DNA from: Polyangium sp. 15x6
Lineage (GTDB): Bacteria > Myxococcota_A > Polyangia > Polyangiales > Polyangiaceae
Assembly: GCF_029960785.1 (NCBI RefSeq)
Contig: NZ_JASBQE010000051.1
Location: 1 to 64,000, forward strand
Direction: 5' to 3'
DNA: 64,000 nt
In this document: positions 19,464-29,217 of the stretch, piece by piece
How positions within the stretch are numbered: the stretch's first letter is position 1
Layout of the letters: every line of letters starts with the position of its first letter
The notes under the pieces: generated by a model
Databases searched by the model: none
What the model was told of the DNA's origin: nothing
What the model saw: the letters and a program-made list of their open reading frames with translations, nothing else
Position numbers and translations under genes: made by a program

Positions 19464-19488
19464 AATCAACGCCCCTCGGGCGTTGATT
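19464..19488. other. Perfect 11-bp inverted repeat upstream of the first CHAT-NACHT gene
   Basis: AATCAACGCCC / GGGCGTTGATT with a 3-base loop. It could be a second terminator element or an operator of the gene starting at 19584; it lies 95 bp before that start. The rest of the 263-bp gap holds nothing I recognise. Confidence 0.45.
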
Positions 19489-19583
19489 GCGCTTCCCTCG
19501 CTCGCGCAGGCTGAGTACGCTTCCGCGATGGCGCGCGGGGAGCCGTCCGAGGTTCGTCGCGAGCCGAGCGAGGCTTCTCCATC

Positions 19584-22500
19584 ATGCCCATCGCCATGCC
19601 CTCGAAGATTCGGATCCTCTTCCTCGGAGCGAACCCTTCCGATACCACACGCTTGGCGCTGGGACGCGAGGTCCGCGAGATCACGGAGCGCCTTCACGCA
19701 ACACCCGAGGGCGAGCGCTTCGAGATCGTGCAGGCGTGGGCCGTTCGCGTCAGCGATCTTCAAGCGGCGCTGCTTCGGCATAGGCCGCAGGTCGTCCACT
19801 TCTCCGGGCACGGACGAGGCGACCGGAGCGGAAGCTCCCCCGATTCGGTCGGCGTCAGCCGGGAGATGTTGCCCGCCGACGAGCCGCGCGCGAAGGATGT
19901 CGATGGCGAGATTCTGGTCGAGGACGATGCGGGGAGAGCCAAGCCGATCCCCGCGTCTGCATTGGCAAACCTGTTCGGCATCGTGGGCGGTGTTCGTTGT
20001 GTCGTGCTGAACGCCTGCCATTCTGCCGTACAGGCGGAGGCGATCCGGCAGCACGTGGATGCCGTGATCGGCATGAGCCGCAACATCGAGGATGCAGCGG
20101 CCATCAACTTCGCGTGGGCGTTCTATCAGGGGCTCGGGTTCGGGGAGTCGCTGAGCAATGCATTCGAGCTGGGCAAGAACCAGATCGAGCTCTCCGGATT
20201 CGGGGATGGTGAGGTGCCGAGGCTCCTGACACGAGAGGTCCTGAGCCGTGCCGGAGTCGTCGTGGCCGACATGCATCCCCGGGCGAGCCGCGACATGGAG
20301 GAGGACCGCGTCGATCCATTCCTCGCGAGTGTCGAGCGCGTGGCACGCTTGCGCCACGCTGGGGCGCGCGTCACGCGTCACGAGGGGCCCGCGCCATGGG
20401 CGGGCACGCTCGACATCGAAGTGCAGGAGGGAGCGATCTTCGAGCTTCGTGTCGTCGGCGCCATCGACAGGCCGATCACGGAAGAGCTCTTGACGCAATA
20501 CATCAAAGAGGTGGTGCAGCCGCTCCGGCAGCGAGATCCCTACGGGGGAAAACCCACGCTGGTTCACGCGGGTGCGCCCGCCGCTTATGCCTTTCAGATC
20601 GAGGCAGCTCGCCGAGGTGTGCTCCTCAAGAGCTTCTCCGAGTACCAGGGTCTCCTCGATTTCACGCGTTACCTCGAACGACAAACGGAGCGCCTGGAGA
20701 GCGACGGCATTTATCCCCCGTGGCTTTACGTCGATCAGCCCGCGCGCGTGAGCCTCGCGGGGGCTCGCGAGGAGAGGCGGGTCGAGAGCGCGCTCGCGAC
20801 GTTGTGGCAGGAGCTCGACACGCCCCTCCATCCGCGGTTTGCCCTCGTGCTGGGCGATTTCGGGGCCGGCAAGACGTTCCTGCTCCACGAGCTCGCGCGC
20901 CGCATGGCGACGGAGAAGCATCCGCTCGTCCCGGTGCTGGTCGAGATGAGCAAGCTCGAAAAGGCGCAGACGCTGAAGACCCTGCTCGCTCAGCATTTCG
21001 CAGCGACGGACATGGCCGGCTTCGATTTCGCGGCGTTCCAGTACATGCTCGCCGAGGGGCGGATCGCGCTGCTGTTCGACGGCTTCGACGAGCTCGCGTT
21101 GCGTCTGCCCTACGACCGAGCGGTCCAGCATTTCGAGACGGTCTTGCAGGCGGCGCACGGCCTCGCGAAGGTGGTCGTGACGAGCAGGCGGCAGCATTTC
21201 TTGACCGACCACGACGTCAAGCGCGCCCTGGCGGAGCACGCCGAGCGGACGCAGGGATACCGGTTTTTCCTCCTGGAACGCTTCGAGGAACCGCAGATCC
21301 GGAGGTTCCTGCAGAACACCTTGCAAGATCCGGCCGAGGCCGACGAGCGTTACCGGCAGCTCGACAACGTGAAGGATCTGCTCGGGCTCTCCCACAACCC
21401 GCGCATGCTGGGGTTCATCGCGAAGATCGACAAAGAGAAGCTCCGGCGGGCCGAGGAGAACGACGAGGAGGTCACGGCGGCGAAGCTCTACGAGTGGCTC
21501 GTCGATCAGTGGCTCGATTTCGAGTACGAGCGGGCGAACCCGCCCGGAGCGCCGCGAGGCGTGTCGCGAAGAGCTTTGCGGTCGGTGATGTCCGACCTCG
21601 CGCTGCTTTTGTGGGATCGGCCCGTCAAGACGGTCGAGATTCACGAGATTCGCGAGTGTGTGGTGTCGAGGATGCGGGCGCTCGGGGAGCCGGCGCTCGA
21701 CGCGGGGATCCTGGAGCATCTCTTCGGGTCAGGGTCGCTCTTCGTACGGGATCGGGACGGCGTGTTCCAGTTTGTGCATCGCTCCGTGCTGGAATGGCTG
21801 GTCGCGGACGTTGCGGCGCGAGAGGTCACGGGGAGAAAAGACTCCAAGGCGCTCGCGCTCGACGAGATGAGCGAACTCATGGCGGATTTCTTCGCCTCGA
21901 TGGTGGGGAAAGATGCCGCGCTGGAGTGGGCGTCGAGCAAGCTGTCCGGCGCGGCCGAGGGGCACGCCAAGAAAAACGCGGCGCTCCTGCTGAAGCGAAT
22001 CGAAAAGACATGGGGACCGCTGCCAGAGGTCCAGGTCCCCGTGACGATGGACCTCGAAGGCCAGGATCTGCGGGGAGGCGATTACTCGGGGGTCGATTGG
22101 AGCGACGCCAACCTCGCGCGGGTGGATCTGCGGGGCGCGACGCTCGTGGGAGCCAATCTGTGGGGGGCTTCGCTGGTTTCGGCCAACCTGTCTCGCGCGA
22201 ATCTGCGAAACGCCAACCTCGCGCGGGTGGATTTGAAGGAGGCCGATCTCTCGTTCGTCCGAGCGGAAGGCACCGACTTTTCAATGATCGGTCCCCTCGA
22301 CCCGGCTCGGTTCCGCGGCGCGAACCTGCTCCGAGCAAAGGGCATTCCGGACGAAACGCAGCACGCCTTGCTCGCCGTAGGTGCCGTTCCGCCCGTGCTG
22401 CGGCATGTCGAGCCGATGTGGACGACAGCTTCGGCATGCCAGAGCGTCGCCTGGAGCGCGGATGGATCCATGCTGGCGACGGCGTACGCGAATGGCACGG

Positions 22501-24359
22501 TTTGGCTTGTGGACCCGGTCGCGTGTAAGGTCCTGCGTGTCCTGTCGGGACACGCAGCCGCGGTCCGCAGCGTGGCGTTTGCCCCGGGCCACGAGACGCT
22601 TGCCTCCGGTTCGGATGACAAGACCGTTCGTCTCTGGGACATCAGAACGGGCCGCGTCCTGGGCATCCTGGAAGGGCATGCGGACACGGTGAGGTGTGTG
22701 GCGCTCGCCCCCGATGGCAAGACGCTCGCCTCTGGTTCGTCCGACAATACCATCTGGCTCTGGGATGTCGTGACGAGGCGCGTCGTGCGTACCTTCGAGG
22801 GACATACGGCTCCGGTGAGGAGCATCGCGTTTGCTCCCGACGGCAAGAGCCTCGTGTCCGGTTCGTCCGACAAAACCGTTCGGCTCTGGGATGTCGTGAT
22901 GGGACGCATGATCGGCGTCCTGAAGGGGCACGCAGGTGCGGTCACGAGTGTTGCGTTTTCTCCCGGCGGCAAGAGAGTCGCCTCGGGCTCGAACGACAGA
23001 ACCGCTCGGCTCTGGGATGTCGCGACGGGACGCGAAATACGCGCCTTCACGGGCCAGGTAGAGCCCGTGAATTGCGTCGCATTCGCGCCGGATGCCAAGA
23101 GCCTCGCCGTCGGCTGCGACGACAAAACGGTTCGGTTGTGCGATGTCGCGGAGAAACGCGCCCGGGTCCTCACGGGTCATTGGAATCCGGTGACGAGTGC
23201 CGCGTTCGCGCCTGATGGCCGAAAACTCGCAACCGGCTCGGATGACAATTACGTTCGGCTCTGGGACGTCACGACGGGACGCGCGACGCATGTCTTCGAT
23301 GGGTGCAGGCACTCCGTGACGAGCATCGTCTTCGCGCCCGATGGCAAGACACTCGCCTCCGGTTCGCATGACAAGACAGTTCGTATCTGGGACGTCACGA
23401 CGGGACGCGTTCTGCGGACCATCAAGCGACATTTGCTGACGGTGACGAGCGTCGCCTTCGCGCCCGATGGCAAGGCACTCGTATCTGGCTCGTACGATAA
23501 CACCGTTCGGTTGTGGGAAATCGCCACGGAGGGTGTTCCGTGCACGTTCACTGGTCAAAAGAGCCTCGTGACGAGCGTCGTCTTCGCACCCGATGGCAAG
23601 ACAATCGCCTCGGGCTCACGTGACGACACCGTGCAGCTGTGGGACATGGGCACCGGACGCCACATATGCACGCTCGAGGGGCATGAAGACTCGGTGACAA
23701 GCGTCGCTTTCGCGCCCGATGGCAAGACCCTCGCCTCGGCTTCGAATGATACGACGATTCTGCTCTGGAATGTCGTCACGAAACGACCCTCGCGTATTTT
23801 GTCGGGCCACGCGAGCATCGTGACGAGCATCGCGTTTGCCCCGGATGGCAAGACCCTCGTCTCTGCTTCCGAGGACACGACGGTTCGGCTGTGGGACATC
23901 ACCACGGGGCGCGAAGATCGGATCTACGAGGGGCACTCGGATTCCGTGACGAGCGTCGCGTTTGCCCCCGACGGCAGCCAGATCGTCTCCGGTTCGGCGG
24001 ACAATACCATTCGGCTGTGGGAACGGTCGACGGGTCGCGCAAGGATGGTTCTCGCGGGGCACTTGTCTCCCGTGAGGAGCGTCGCGTTCTCCCCCGATGG
24101 CCGGACGATCGCCTCCGGCTCGTCCGATAACACCATCCGCCTCTGGGACGTCGCCACGGGCCAATGCCTCGTGCTCCTCCTTGCCGCGCCCGAAGGCTGG
24201 GTCGCCTTCACCCCCGACGGCCGCTACAAGCTCGGCGGCGACATCGCCGGCTCCTTCTGGCACGTCGCCGGCCTCTGCCGATTCGAACCCGGCGAGCTCG
24301 ACGAATACCTCGATCTCCGCCTCCCCGACGACGCGCCCTTGCTCCCTGCCAAACCCTGA
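19584..24359 (+). CDS. NLR-like sensor: CHAT protease - NACHT - pentapeptide - WD40
   Basis: A 1591-residue multidomain protein. (1) CHAT caspase-fold protease, about 8-215, with dyad His76 (HFSGHG) and Cys145 (LNACHS). (2) A linker domain 245-385. (3) NACHT NTPase: Walker A GDFGAGKT (424-431) and Walker B ALLFDGFDEL (495-504). (4) Pentapeptide repeats about 823-915 (A[NDT]L pattern). (5) Fourteen WD40 repeats, about 952-1540. (6) A short tail with WVAFTPDGRYKLGGD and GLCRFEPGELDEYL. In known STAND proteins ligand binding to the repeats drives NTP-dependent oligomerisation and effector activation; by that logic the CHAT domain would be the effector. Bacterial NACHT proteins are known anti-phage factors. 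A close paralogue follows 36 bp downstream, so the two are probably one operon. No clear Shine-Dalgarno; ATG 19596 is an alternative. Confidence 0.92.
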   Translation: MPIAMPSKIRILFLGANPSDTTRLALGREVREITERLHATPEGERFEIVQAWAVRVSDLQAALLRHRPQVVHFSGHGRGDRSGSSPDSVGVSREMLPADEPRAKDVDGEILVEDDAGRAKPIPASALANLFGIVGGVRCVVLNACHSAVQAEAIRQHVDAVIGMSRNIEDAAAINFAWAFYQGLGFGESLSNAFELGKNQIELSGFGDGEVPRLLTREVLSRAGVVVADMHPRASRDMEEDRVDPFLASVERVARLRHAGARVTRHEGPAPWAGTLDIEVQEGAIFELRVVGAIDRPITEELLTQYIKEVVQPLRQRDPYGGKPTLVHAGAPAAYAFQIEAARRGVLLKSFSEYQGLLDFTRYLERQTERLESDGIYPPWLYVDQPARVSLAGAREERRVESALATLWQELDTPLHPRFALVLGDFGAGKTFLLHELARRMATEKHPLVPVLVEMSKLEKAQTLKTLLAQHFAATDMAGFDFAAFQYMLAEGRIALLFDGFDELALRLPYDRAVQHFETVLQAAHGLAKVVVTSRRQHFLTDHDVKRALAEHAERTQGYRFFLLERFEEPQIRRFLQNTLQDPAEADERYRQLDNVKDLLGLSHNPRMLGFIAKIDKEKLRRAEENDEEVTAAKLYEWLVDQWLDFEYERANPPGAPRGVSRRALRSVMSDLALLLWDRPVKTVEIHEIRECVVSRMRALGEPALDAGILEHLFGSGSLFVRDRDGVFQFVHRSVLEWLVADVAAREVTGRKDSKALALDEMSELMADFFASMVGKDAALEWASSKLSGAAEGHAKKNAALLLKRIEKTWGPLPEVQVPVTMDLEGQDLRGGDYSGVDWSDANLARVDLRGATLVGANLWGASLVSANLSRANLRNANLARVDLKEADLSFVRAEGTDFSMIGPLDPARFRGANLLRAKGIPDETQHALLAVGAVPPVLRHVEPMWTTASACQSVAWSADGSMLATAYANGTVWLVDPVACKVLRVLSGHAAAVRSVAFAPGHETLASGSDDKTVRLWDIRTGRVLGILEGHADTVRCVALAPDGKTLASGSSDNTIWLWDVVTRRVVRTFEGHTAPVRSIAFAPDGKSLVSGSSDKTVRLWDVVMGRMIGVLKGHAGAVTSVAFSPGGKRVASGSNDRTARLWDVATGREIRAFTGQVEPVNCVAFAPDAKSLAVGCDDKTVRLCDVAEKRARVLTGHWNPVTSAAFAPDGRKLATGSDDNYVRLWDVTTGRATHVFDGCRHSVTSIVFAPDGKTLASGSHDKTVRIWDVTTGRVLRTIKRHLLTVTSVAFAPDGKALVSGSYDNTVRLWEIATEGVPCTFTGQKSLVTSVVFAPDGKTIASGSRDDTVQLWDMGTGRHICTLEGHEDSVTSVAFAPDGKTLASASNDTTILLWNVVTKRPSRILSGHASIVTSIAFAPDGKTLVSASEDTTVRLWDITTGREDRIYEGHSDSVTSVAFAPDGSQIVSGSADNTIRLWERSTGRARMVLAGHLSPVRSVAFSPDGRTIASGSSDNTIRLWDVATGQCLVLLLAAPEGWVAFTPDGRYKLGGDIAGSFWHVAGLCRFEPGELDEYLDLRLPDDAPLLPAKP
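22437..24197 (+). repeat. 14 tandem WD40 repeats (126-bp units), protein 1
   Basis: Fourteen consecutive units of 42 residues (one of 41), each with the frame V-x-S-V-A-F-A-P-D-G-K-x-L-A-S-G-S, D-x-T-V-R-L-W-D and a closing GH. Fourteen is exactly two seven-bladed propellers. Units are very similar to each other, so the DNA is a long imperfect tandem repeat prone to recombination. Confidence 0.93.
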
Positions 24360-24395
24360 CGGGTCGCCCGTTCCCCGAGTGAGCCTTCTCCCATC

Positions 24396-27300
24396 ATGCC
24401 CATCGCCATGCCCTCGAAGATTCGGATCCTCTTCCTCGGAGCGAACCCTTCCGATACCACACGCTTGGCGCTGGGACGCGAGGTCCGCGAGATCACGGAC
24501 CGCCTTCACGGAACACCCGAGGGCGAGCGCTTCGAGATCGTGCAGGCGTGGGCCGTTCGCGTCAGCGATCTTCAAGCGGCGCTGCTTCGGCACAGGCCGC
24601 AGATCGTCCACTTCTCCGGGCATGGTCGAGGCGACCGGAGCAGTAGCTCCCCCGATTCGATCGTCGTCAGCCGGGAGATGTTGCCCGCCGACGAGCCGCG
24701 CGCGGAGGATCTCGATGGCGAGATCCTGGTCGAGGACGATGCGGGGAGAGCCAAACCGATCCCGGCGTCTGCATTGGCAAACCTGTTCGGGATCGTGGGC
24801 GGTGTTCGTTGTGTCGTGCTGAACGCCTGCCATTCTGCCGCCCAGGCCGAGGCGATCCGGCAGCACGTGGATGCGGTGGTCGGCATGAGGCGATCGATAA
24901 AGGACGCGGCCGCCATCAGTTTTGCATGGGCGTTTTACCAGGGGCTCGGGTTCGGAGTGTCGTTGAGCCAGGCGTTCGAGCTGGGCAAGAACCAGATCGA
25001 GCTCTCCGGATTCGGGGATGGTGAGGTGCCGAGGTTTCTGACCCGCAAGGCCCCGAGCATGGTACGCGATTCCGTCGCCGAAGGCGCCGTGCCGGGCCCA
25101 CCGGTGCAGGACGGGCCGGTTTCGAGGCGTGTCGTGACAGGTCGCGAGGAGGAGGACATCGTCGATCCTTTCCTCGCGCGTGTCGAGCGCATCGCGAAGC
25201 TGCGCCATCCGGGCGCGCGGATCACGCGCGGGGGCGCGCCTCCGCCGTTCGCGGGCGTGCTCGAGGTCGAGGTGGATGCCGGCGGGTTTTTCCGGATGAG
25301 CCTCGTCGCCGCGCTGGACCACGAGATCACGGAGGAGCTCGCGGCGCGTTTTTCCGCGGAGATCGACGGGCCCTTCCGCCGGGGCCATCCGCTGCTCCGC
25401 TCGACGCTGGTGCATCGAGGCCAGGCCGCGTCCGTCGCCCTGCGCGCAGAGCTCGATCGCCAGGGGATCGAGCTCAAGACGTTCGACGGGTACCAGGGGC
25501 TCTTCGACCTCGAACCTTATCTCGCCTGGCAAACGCGCGAGTTCGAGAAAAACCCGGCGTACATCCCGACCGCTTACGTCGATCCGCCGGCGTGGATCAA
25601 GGTCGCGGGCAATCGCGAGCTCCAGCACACCGAGAACGCGCTGCAATCGATGTGGGAGCTGCTCGCGACGCCGACGCAGCGGCGCTTTTTGCTCGTGCTC
25701 GGGGAGTTCGGGGCGGGCAAGACGTTCTTGCTCCGCGAGCTCTGCCGGCAAATGGTCAAGGACAAGCACCCCGTTTTGCCCGTGCTGCTCGAAATGAGCA
25801 AGCTCGAAAAACAGCACAGCCTCGCGGAGCTCCTCGGCGCGCATTTCTCTCGCGCGGACGTGTCCGGGTACAACTACAAGGCATTCGAGTACATGCTCGA
25901 AGAGGGGCGTGTCGCGCTGTTCTTCGACGGGTTCGACGAGCTCGCGGACAAGGTCACGTACGACAGCGCGACCGGGCACCTCGAAACGGTGCTCTCAGCC
26001 GCCCGCGGGCAGGCGAAGGTGGTGCTCTCCAGCCGTCGCCAGCATTTTTTGACGGAGGGCGAGATTCACAAGGCCGTGGAGCGCGAGTTCGCGCGGAAGG
26101 CCGAGAGCGCGGTGCAAGGGGGGTATCGGCTCATCATGCTGGAGCCGTTCGGCGAGCCGCAAATCCGGCGGTATCTGCGCAACGTGCTCACGTCGGCGGA
26201 GGCAGCGGACGCCCGGTATCGGTTGATCGGCGAGGTGAAGGATCTGCTCGGGCTTTCACACAATCCTCGCATGCTCTCGTTCATCGCGGAGATCCCGGAG
26301 GAGTCGCTGCGGGAGGCGAAGAAGGAATGGGGCGAGATCACCTCGGCGAAGCTCTACGAGCTGCTCGTGAAGCAATGGCTCGACTTCGAGCACGAACGCT
26401 CGCGACGTCAAGGCTGGTCGAAGGGTATCTCGCGGGAGGCGCTTTCGCGGGGCGTGGCTTCGCTTGCTCTATCCATGTGGCATGCGCGGGTGAAGACGGT
26501 TTCGGTGGGCGAGATTCACGAAGGGCTCGGGCAAGCACTCGCAGCGCTCGGGGAGCCGGCGTTCGATCCGGCGTTGCTTACACACGTGTTCGGGTCGGGA
26601 TCGCTGCTCGTGCGGGACGAGGAGGGGCGGTTCTCGTTCGTGCATCGGTCGGTGATGGAGTGGCTCGTCGCGAAGCAAGCGGCCGATGAGCTCGTTTGGG
26701 GCCAGGATCCGCCAGCGCTCGTGGTGGACGAGATAAGCGCGCTGATGGCGGATTTCTTCGCAGCGATGGCGGGACGCGAGCACGCCGTGCCGTGGGCGCG
26801 GGAGAAGATGGCCGGCACCGACGAGGGCATCAGTCGGAAAAATGCAGCGCTCTTGCTCACGCGAATGAAAGAGCGGGTCGATCGGGTGAATTTCGAGGGG
26901 CAAGATCTCCGCGGGCGAGACTTCTCCGGGATAGATTGGCGAGGCGCAAACCTTCGCGCGGCGGACCTGCGTGGGGCCATGCTGAAGGGGGCAGACTTGC
27001 AGGGGGCCTCGCTCGTCGGAGCCAACCTGTCTCGCGCGGATCTGCGCGGCGTGAACCTCACGGAAGCAGACCTGGCGGAGGCGGATGTTTCGTTCGTCCG
27101 AGCGGAGGGCGTCGATCTATCCATGGCTGCGCACCTCGACCCGGCTCGGCTCCGCGGCGCGCACTTGCTTTCGGCGAAGGGTATCCCGGATGAACGGCAC
27201 GACGCTTTGCTGGCCGTAGGAGCCGTTCCGCCGGTTTTGCGACACGTCGAGCCGATGTGGACAGCAGCTTCGCCGTGCAAGGGCGTCGCCTGGAGCCCGG

Positions 27301-29201
27301 ATGGATCGATGGTCGCCACGGCGCACGAGGATGGCACCGTTTGGCTCGTGGATACGGTCGCAAACGCGGTTTTGCGGATCTTGCCTGGGCACAAGGGTGG
27401 GGCCAGCAGTGTCGCCTTCGCCCCCGATGGCAAGACGCTCGCCTGTGGTTCGTCCGAGAAGAGCGTGCGGCTCTGGGACGTCGCTACGGGTCGCATGCTG
27501 CGCGCCTTCGAGGGGCACGCGTCAGCGGTGTTGAGCGTCGCTTTCGCCCCCGATGGCAAGACACTCGCCTCTGGTTCTTATGACAACACCGTTCGGCTGT
27601 GGGACGTCGCTACGGGCCGCAAGTTGTACGCCGTCGAGGGGCACGCGTCCCCGGTGTGTAGCGTCGCTTTCGCCCCCAACGGCGAGACGCTCGCCTCGGG
27701 CTCCTATGACAATACCGTTCGGCTATGGGACGTCGCGACGGGCCAGATGCGGGGCACGTTTTTCGGGCATGTGGATCCCGTGTGGACCGTCGCGTTCGCC
27801 TTCGATGGCAAGACCCTCGCTTCAGGTTCGTCGGACAATACGGTTCGCCTGTGGGATGTCGCGACGGGTCGCGAGCTGCGCACCTTCGAGGGGCATACCT
27901 ATCCGGTGCGGTGCATCGCGTTCTCTCCCGATGGCAAGACTGTCGCCTCCGGCTCGGAGGACAATACGATTCGGCATTGGGAGGTCGCAACCGGCCGCGC
28001 GCTGCGCGTCCTCGGGGGGCATACCTATCCGGTGCGGGGCATCGCATTCTCCCCCGATGGCAAGAGGCTCGCCTCTGGTTCGTCGGACAAGAGCGTGCGG
28101 CTATGGGACATCGCGACAGGCCATACCCTACATGCGTTCGAGGAGCATGCATCTCCCGTAAGGAGCATCGCGTTTTCCCCCGACTGCAAGACGCTCGCCT
28201 CGGCTTCGTATGACTCCACGATTCGCCTCTGGGACGTCATGGCGGGACGCGCTCTGTGCGCAATCCGGGGACATGTGTCTCCGCTGTGGAGCGTCGCATT
28301 CGCTCCTGATGGCAAGACGCTCGCCTCAAGCTCGTCCGACAGCACGATTCGTCTCTGGGACGTCGCGACGGGTCGCGAGCTGCGTTCGTTCGGGGGGCAT
28401 GCGGCTGCGGTGTACAGTGTCGCATTCTCCCCCGACGGGAAGAAGATCGCCTCCGCATCGAAGGACAGTATCGTTCGTCTCTGGGACGTCGCGACGGGCC
28501 GCGCCCTGCGTTCCTTCGGTGCGACATCTGTTTCGGTGTACAGCGTCGCATTTGCCCCCGACGGGAAGGCGCTCGTCTCTGGTTCGGACGACGGAACGGT
28601 ACATGTCTGGGACGTCGTGACGAGCCGCCCCCTGCGCGCCATCGAGGCGCATACATCCGCCGTGGCGAGTGTCGCGTTTGCTCCCGGGGGCAAGACACTC
28701 GCCTCCGGTTCGGATGACGATACCGTGAGGCTCTGGGACATCGCGACGGGTCGCGCATTGCGTGCTTTTGAGGGGCATACATCCGGCGTGAGGTGCGTCG
28801 CGTTTGCTCCCAACGGCAAGACGCTCGGGTCCAGCTCCGCGGACAATACCATTCGCCTTTGGGACGTCGGGACAGGGCGTGTTCTGCATACCTTGGAGGG
28901 GCATGGGTCCGAGGTGTTGAGCGTCGCGTTTTCCCCCGATGGCCGGACGCTCGCCTCCGGTTCGTCCGACAACACCATCCGCCTCTGGGACGTCGCCACC
29001 GGCCGCTGCCTCGCCATCCTCCTCGCCACCCGCGAAGGCTGGGTCGCCTTCACCCCCGACGGTCGCTACAAGCTCGGCGGCGACATCGCCGGCTCCTTCT
29101 GGCACGTCGCCGGCCTCTGCCGATTCGACCCCGGCGAGCTCGACGAATACCTCGATCTCCGCCTCCCCGACGACGCGCCCTTCCTCCCAGCAAACCTCTG
29201 A
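24396..29201 (+). CDS. NLR-like sensor, tandem paralogue: CHAT - NACHT - pentapeptide - WD40
   Basis: A 1601-residue paralogue of the preceding gene with the same domain order. CHAT dyad His76 and Cys145; Walker A GEFGAGKT (436-443); Walker B LFFDGFDEL; pentapeptide repeats; 14 WD40 units; the same C-terminal tail. By eye the CHAT domain (residues 1-216) is over 90% identical to the first copy and the tail is nearly identical, while the linker and NACHT domains are only about half identical and the WD40 units differ. This mosaic suggests gene conversion of the ends or domain shuffling, with the ligand-recognition part free to diverge. It is convergent with another caspase-fold gene; the stop codons are 16 bp apart. 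Confidence 0.92.
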   Translation: MPIAMPSKIRILFLGANPSDTTRLALGREVREITDRLHGTPEGERFEIVQAWAVRVSDLQAALLRHRPQIVHFSGHGRGDRSSSSPDSIVVSREMLPADEPRAEDLDGEILVEDDAGRAKPIPASALANLFGIVGGVRCVVLNACHSAAQAEAIRQHVDAVVGMRRSIKDAAAISFAWAFYQGLGFGVSLSQAFELGKNQIELSGFGDGEVPRFLTRKAPSMVRDSVAEGAVPGPPVQDGPVSRRVVTGREEEDIVDPFLARVERIAKLRHPGARITRGGAPPPFAGVLEVEVDAGGFFRMSLVAALDHEITEELAARFSAEIDGPFRRGHPLLRSTLVHRGQAASVALRAELDRQGIELKTFDGYQGLFDLEPYLAWQTREFEKNPAYIPTAYVDPPAWIKVAGNRELQHTENALQSMWELLATPTQRRFLLVLGEFGAGKTFLLRELCRQMVKDKHPVLPVLLEMSKLEKQHSLAELLGAHFSRADVSGYNYKAFEYMLEEGRVALFFDGFDELADKVTYDSATGHLETVLSAARGQAKVVLSSRRQHFLTEGEIHKAVEREFARKAESAVQGGYRLIMLEPFGEPQIRRYLRNVLTSAEAADARYRLIGEVKDLLGLSHNPRMLSFIAEIPEESLREAKKEWGEITSAKLYELLVKQWLDFEHERSRRQGWSKGISREALSRGVASLALSMWHARVKTVSVGEIHEGLGQALAALGEPAFDPALLTHVFGSGSLLVRDEEGRFSFVHRSVMEWLVAKQAADELVWGQDPPALVVDEISALMADFFAAMAGREHAVPWAREKMAGTDEGISRKNAALLLTRMKERVDRVNFEGQDLRGRDFSGIDWRGANLRAADLRGAMLKGADLQGASLVGANLSRADLRGVNLTEADLAEADVSFVRAEGVDLSMAAHLDPARLRGAHLLSAKGIPDERHDALLAVGAVPPVLRHVEPMWTAASPCKGVAWSPDGSMVATAHEDGTVWLVDTVANAVLRILPGHKGGASSVAFAPDGKTLACGSSEKSVRLWDVATGRMLRAFEGHASAVLSVAFAPDGKTLASGSYDNTVRLWDVATGRKLYAVEGHASPVCSVAFAPNGETLASGSYDNTVRLWDVATGQMRGTFFGHVDPVWTVAFAFDGKTLASGSSDNTVRLWDVATGRELRTFEGHTYPVRCIAFSPDGKTVASGSEDNTIRHWEVATGRALRVLGGHTYPVRGIAFSPDGKRLASGSSDKSVRLWDIATGHTLHAFEEHASPVRSIAFSPDCKTLASASYDSTIRLWDVMAGRALCAIRGHVSPLWSVAFAPDGKTLASSSSDSTIRLWDVATGRELRSFGGHAAAVYSVAFSPDGKKIASASKDSIVRLWDVATGRALRSFGATSVSVYSVAFAPDGKALVSGSDDGTVHVWDVVTSRPLRAIEAHTSAVASVAFAPGGKTLASGSDDDTVRLWDIATGRALRAFEGHTSGVRCVAFAPNGKTLGSSSADNTIRLWDVGTGRVLHTLEGHGSEVLSVAFSPDGRTLASGSSDNTIRLWDVATGRCLAILLATREGWVAFTPDGRYKLGGDIAGSFWHVAGLCRFDPGELDEYLDLRLPDDAPFLPANL
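27276..29039 (+). repeat. 14 tandem WD40 repeats (126-bp units), protein 2
   Basis: Fourteen units of exactly 42 residues in register with those of the first paralogue. Many share LASGS-x-D-N-T-V-R-L-W-D-V-A-T-G-R almost unchanged. The variable positions cluster just after the closing GH and before the V-x-S-V-A-F strand. Confidence 0.93.
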
Positions 29202-29217
29202 AGCGCCCGCCTCATCC

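Noticed and set aside
20352-20384. GTCACGCGTCAC, similar to the CTGACGCGTCAG operator
   Set aside because: It lies inside the coding sequence of the first CHAT-NACHT gene, differs at both ends of the palindrome and has no sigma-54 element near it.
22437-29039. Regularly spaced DNA repeats that could suggest a CRISPR array or minisatellite
   Set aside because: The 126-bp periodicity is in frame and translates to WD40 blades; there are no short palindromic repeats with unique spacers.
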